Below, in pieces: positions 41,606-42,646 of a stretch of 42,646 nucleotides of DNA; position 1 is the stretch's first letter; each line of letters opens with the position of its first letter. The notes below the pieces were generated by a model that saw nothing but the letters and a program-made list of their open reading frames with translations, made no database searches and was not told where the DNA came from. The stretch spans positions 1 through 42,646 of the forward strand of contig CALIHR010000033.1 in NCBI GenBank assembly GCA_938020505.1, given 5' to 3'. This stretch comes from an uncultured Actinobaculum sp. Lineage in GTDB: Bacteria > Actinomycetota > Actinomycetes > Actinomycetales > Actinomycetaceae. The translations under genes were made by a program, and so were the position numbers.

Positions 41606-42466
41606 ATGTCAGTTTCAAAGGCTCCCGTCCCCGATCGGGCCGAACACAACGCGTTCTTTCCCTCGGACTACTCGATCGAACAAAACGTGTCCAAGAAAAC
41701 CGATTTCGACGGCGCGGCCGGAGCGCCGCAAGTCGTATCCGGCCCCCGCAAGATTCTCACGATCGCCGTCGACGAGCGTTATCTGCCCACCGACGGCGGG
41801 CTCTTCTCCACCGGAAACCACCCCGTCGAAACGCTGGTGCCGCTCATGCATTTGCGGGCCGCCGGCTACGAAATCGAGGTCGCGACCCTCTCCGGGAACA
41901 TGGCGAAGTTCGAGATGTGGGCGATGCCGGCGGAAGACGAAGCGGTCAAGGCGGGCTATGAGGAGCTCCTCCCGGCGCTGCTCAACCCCCGGCGCCTTGC
42001 GGACGTCGCCGCCGAGCTCGGCCCCGATTCAGACTACGCCGCCGTCTTCGTTCCGGGAGGGCACGGCGCCATGGGCGGCGGAATTCCCGACAGCCCAGCG
42101 GTCAGAGACGCGCTCGCCTGGGCGCTGGAGAACGAACGGCCGGTCATCGCTCTGTGCCATGGCCCTGCTGCGCTGTGCGCCGCAGTGGACGACGACGGCG
42201 CCTCCTACTTCGCCGGCTATTCCGTGTGCGCCTTCCCCGATTCATTCGACGTCGGCGTCCTCGTGGAGAGCGGCTATCTGCCGGGCAAGCTCACATGGAG
42301 GCTGGGCGAGCGCCTCAAGCGGCAGGGGCTGACGATCGTCAACGAAGGCGTGAGCGGACAGACCCACCGGGACCGCCTCCTGCTCACCGGGGACAGCCCG
42401 CTGGCCGCCAACGCCCTTGGCCGCCTTGCCGTCGAGACTCTCACCGGCAAGGCTTACAGCGCCTGA
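41606..42466 (+). CDS. hchA: Hsp31-type protein/glyoxalase III (DJ-1/PfpI superfamily)
   Basis: Product of 286 residues of the Hsp31 group, which has chaperone, deglycase or glutathione-independent glyoxalase activity in the cytoplasm. The N terminus AEHNAFFPSDYS is typical of Hsp31. The nucleophile elbow is ALCHGPAAL with Cys184 and His185, and Glu75 in HPVETLVPL is the partner acid. These agree closely with the E. coli Hsp31 residues Glu77, Cys185 and His186. The ATG follows AAAGG with seven-base spacing. Transcribed away from thrS and seemingly monocistronic. Confidence 0.92.
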   Translation: MSVSKAPVPDRAEHNAFFPSDYSIEQNVSKKTDFDGAAGAPQVVSGPRKILTIAVDERYLPTDGGLFSTGNHPVETLVPLMHLRAAGYEIEVATLSGNMAKFEMWAMPAEDEAVKAGYEELLPALLNPRRLADVAAELGPDSDYAAVFVPGGHGAMGGGIPDSPAVRDALAWALENERPVIALCHGPAALCAAVDDDGASYFAGYSVCAFPDSFDVGVLVESGYLPGKLTWRLGERLKRQGLTIVNEGVSGQTHRDRLLLTGDSPLAANALGRLAVETLTGKAYSA

Positions 42467-42565
42467 AAGGCGCGGCTGAGAGAGCTCGGCTCCGGGGAAA
42501 CCGGGGAAAGAAGAGAGGTCGGCGATTTCGAGCGGCCTAGCATTTCGGCGTCGGCCGAATAACGC

Positions 42566-42588
42566 AAAAACCCCGGATCTCTCCGGGG
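42566..42588 (-). terminator. intrinsic terminator after tRNA-Val
   Basis: On the minus strand CCCCGG, a six-base loop and CCGGGG are followed by TTTTT, directly after the tRNA 3' end. It is a canonical rho-independent terminator. Hairpin formation on the plus strand could also slow hchA transcription, but there is no U-tract there. Confidence 0.85.
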
Positions 42589-42591
42589 CCG

Positions 42592-42646
42592 TGGTGGGCG
42601 ATACTGGGATCGAACCAGTGACCTCTTCCGTGTCAGGGAAGCGCGC
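42592..42646 (-). tRNA. tRNA-Val(GAC), 3' part only
   Basis: The minus strand shows the anticodon arm CTTCC-CTGACAC-GGAAG with anticodon GAC, a short variable loop, the T arm ACTGG-TTCGATC-CCAGT, the acceptor strand ATCGCCC, and an encoded CCA (42592-42594). The 5' half lies beyond the window edge. The anticodon reads GUC/GUU valine codons. Confidence 0.93.

Overview
The window is about 42.6 kb of high-GC chromosomal DNA from an actinobacterium. The gene set points there: PimA, PatA and a CDP-alcohol phosphatidyltransferase in one operon, a DUF349 protein, a bifunctional Rel, a yajC-secD-secF-apt-rel order, and an actinobacterial-type LexA box before ruvA. An Actinomycetaceae-like organism fits, but this is inferred from gene content and order only. 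Coordinates of starts come from ribosome binding sites and known family N termini.

Left block (1-10.2 kb). Reading right to left are an MBL-fold hydrolase, hisS, two overlapping dynamin-like GTPases, argR, an EVE/PUA-like protein and tyrS. A divergent DUF349 gene and a small AbiEi-like gene run the other way. Middle housekeeping block (10.2-20.2 kb), all on the minus strand: yebC-ruvC-ruvA-ruvB with a LexA box before ruvA, then yajC-secD-secF-apt, an intrinsic terminator, and rel. Right block (30.7-41.3 kb), one tightly packed minus-strand run: thrS-HIT-pgsA-patA-pimA-lemA-like-prsW-nudix-prsW. Several neighbours overlap by 4 to 14 bases. The thrS operon thus leads into synthesis of phosphatidylinositol and its mannosides and ends in two PrsW-type membrane proteases. 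At the far right are hchA and the 3' part of tRNA-Val(GAC).

Between yebC and the pimA block, where many actinobacteria carry pdxS/pdxT, lies an accessory region (20.2-30.7 kb). It holds a DUF1023 alpha/beta hydrolase with a lipoprotein and a WXG100-like small protein, then recombination debris. It continues with a truncated prsW tail, three tandem LppM-type proteins with almost identical leaders, a strong terminator, and a two-gene operon resembling type VII secretion substrates. The truncated prsW tail and the tail of the intact prsW are direct repeats about 6.5 kb apart, and they bracket the lppM and type VII-like genes.

The most interesting signal is the lppM array. Copies 1 and 2 are nearly identical in their 5' parts. 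Copies 2 and 3 share an identical 104-base segment that encodes the C-terminal membrane anchor. The middle of copy 3 is distinctly AT-rich and diverged. This is a mosaic consistent with gene conversion or cassette exchange between surface lipoproteins.
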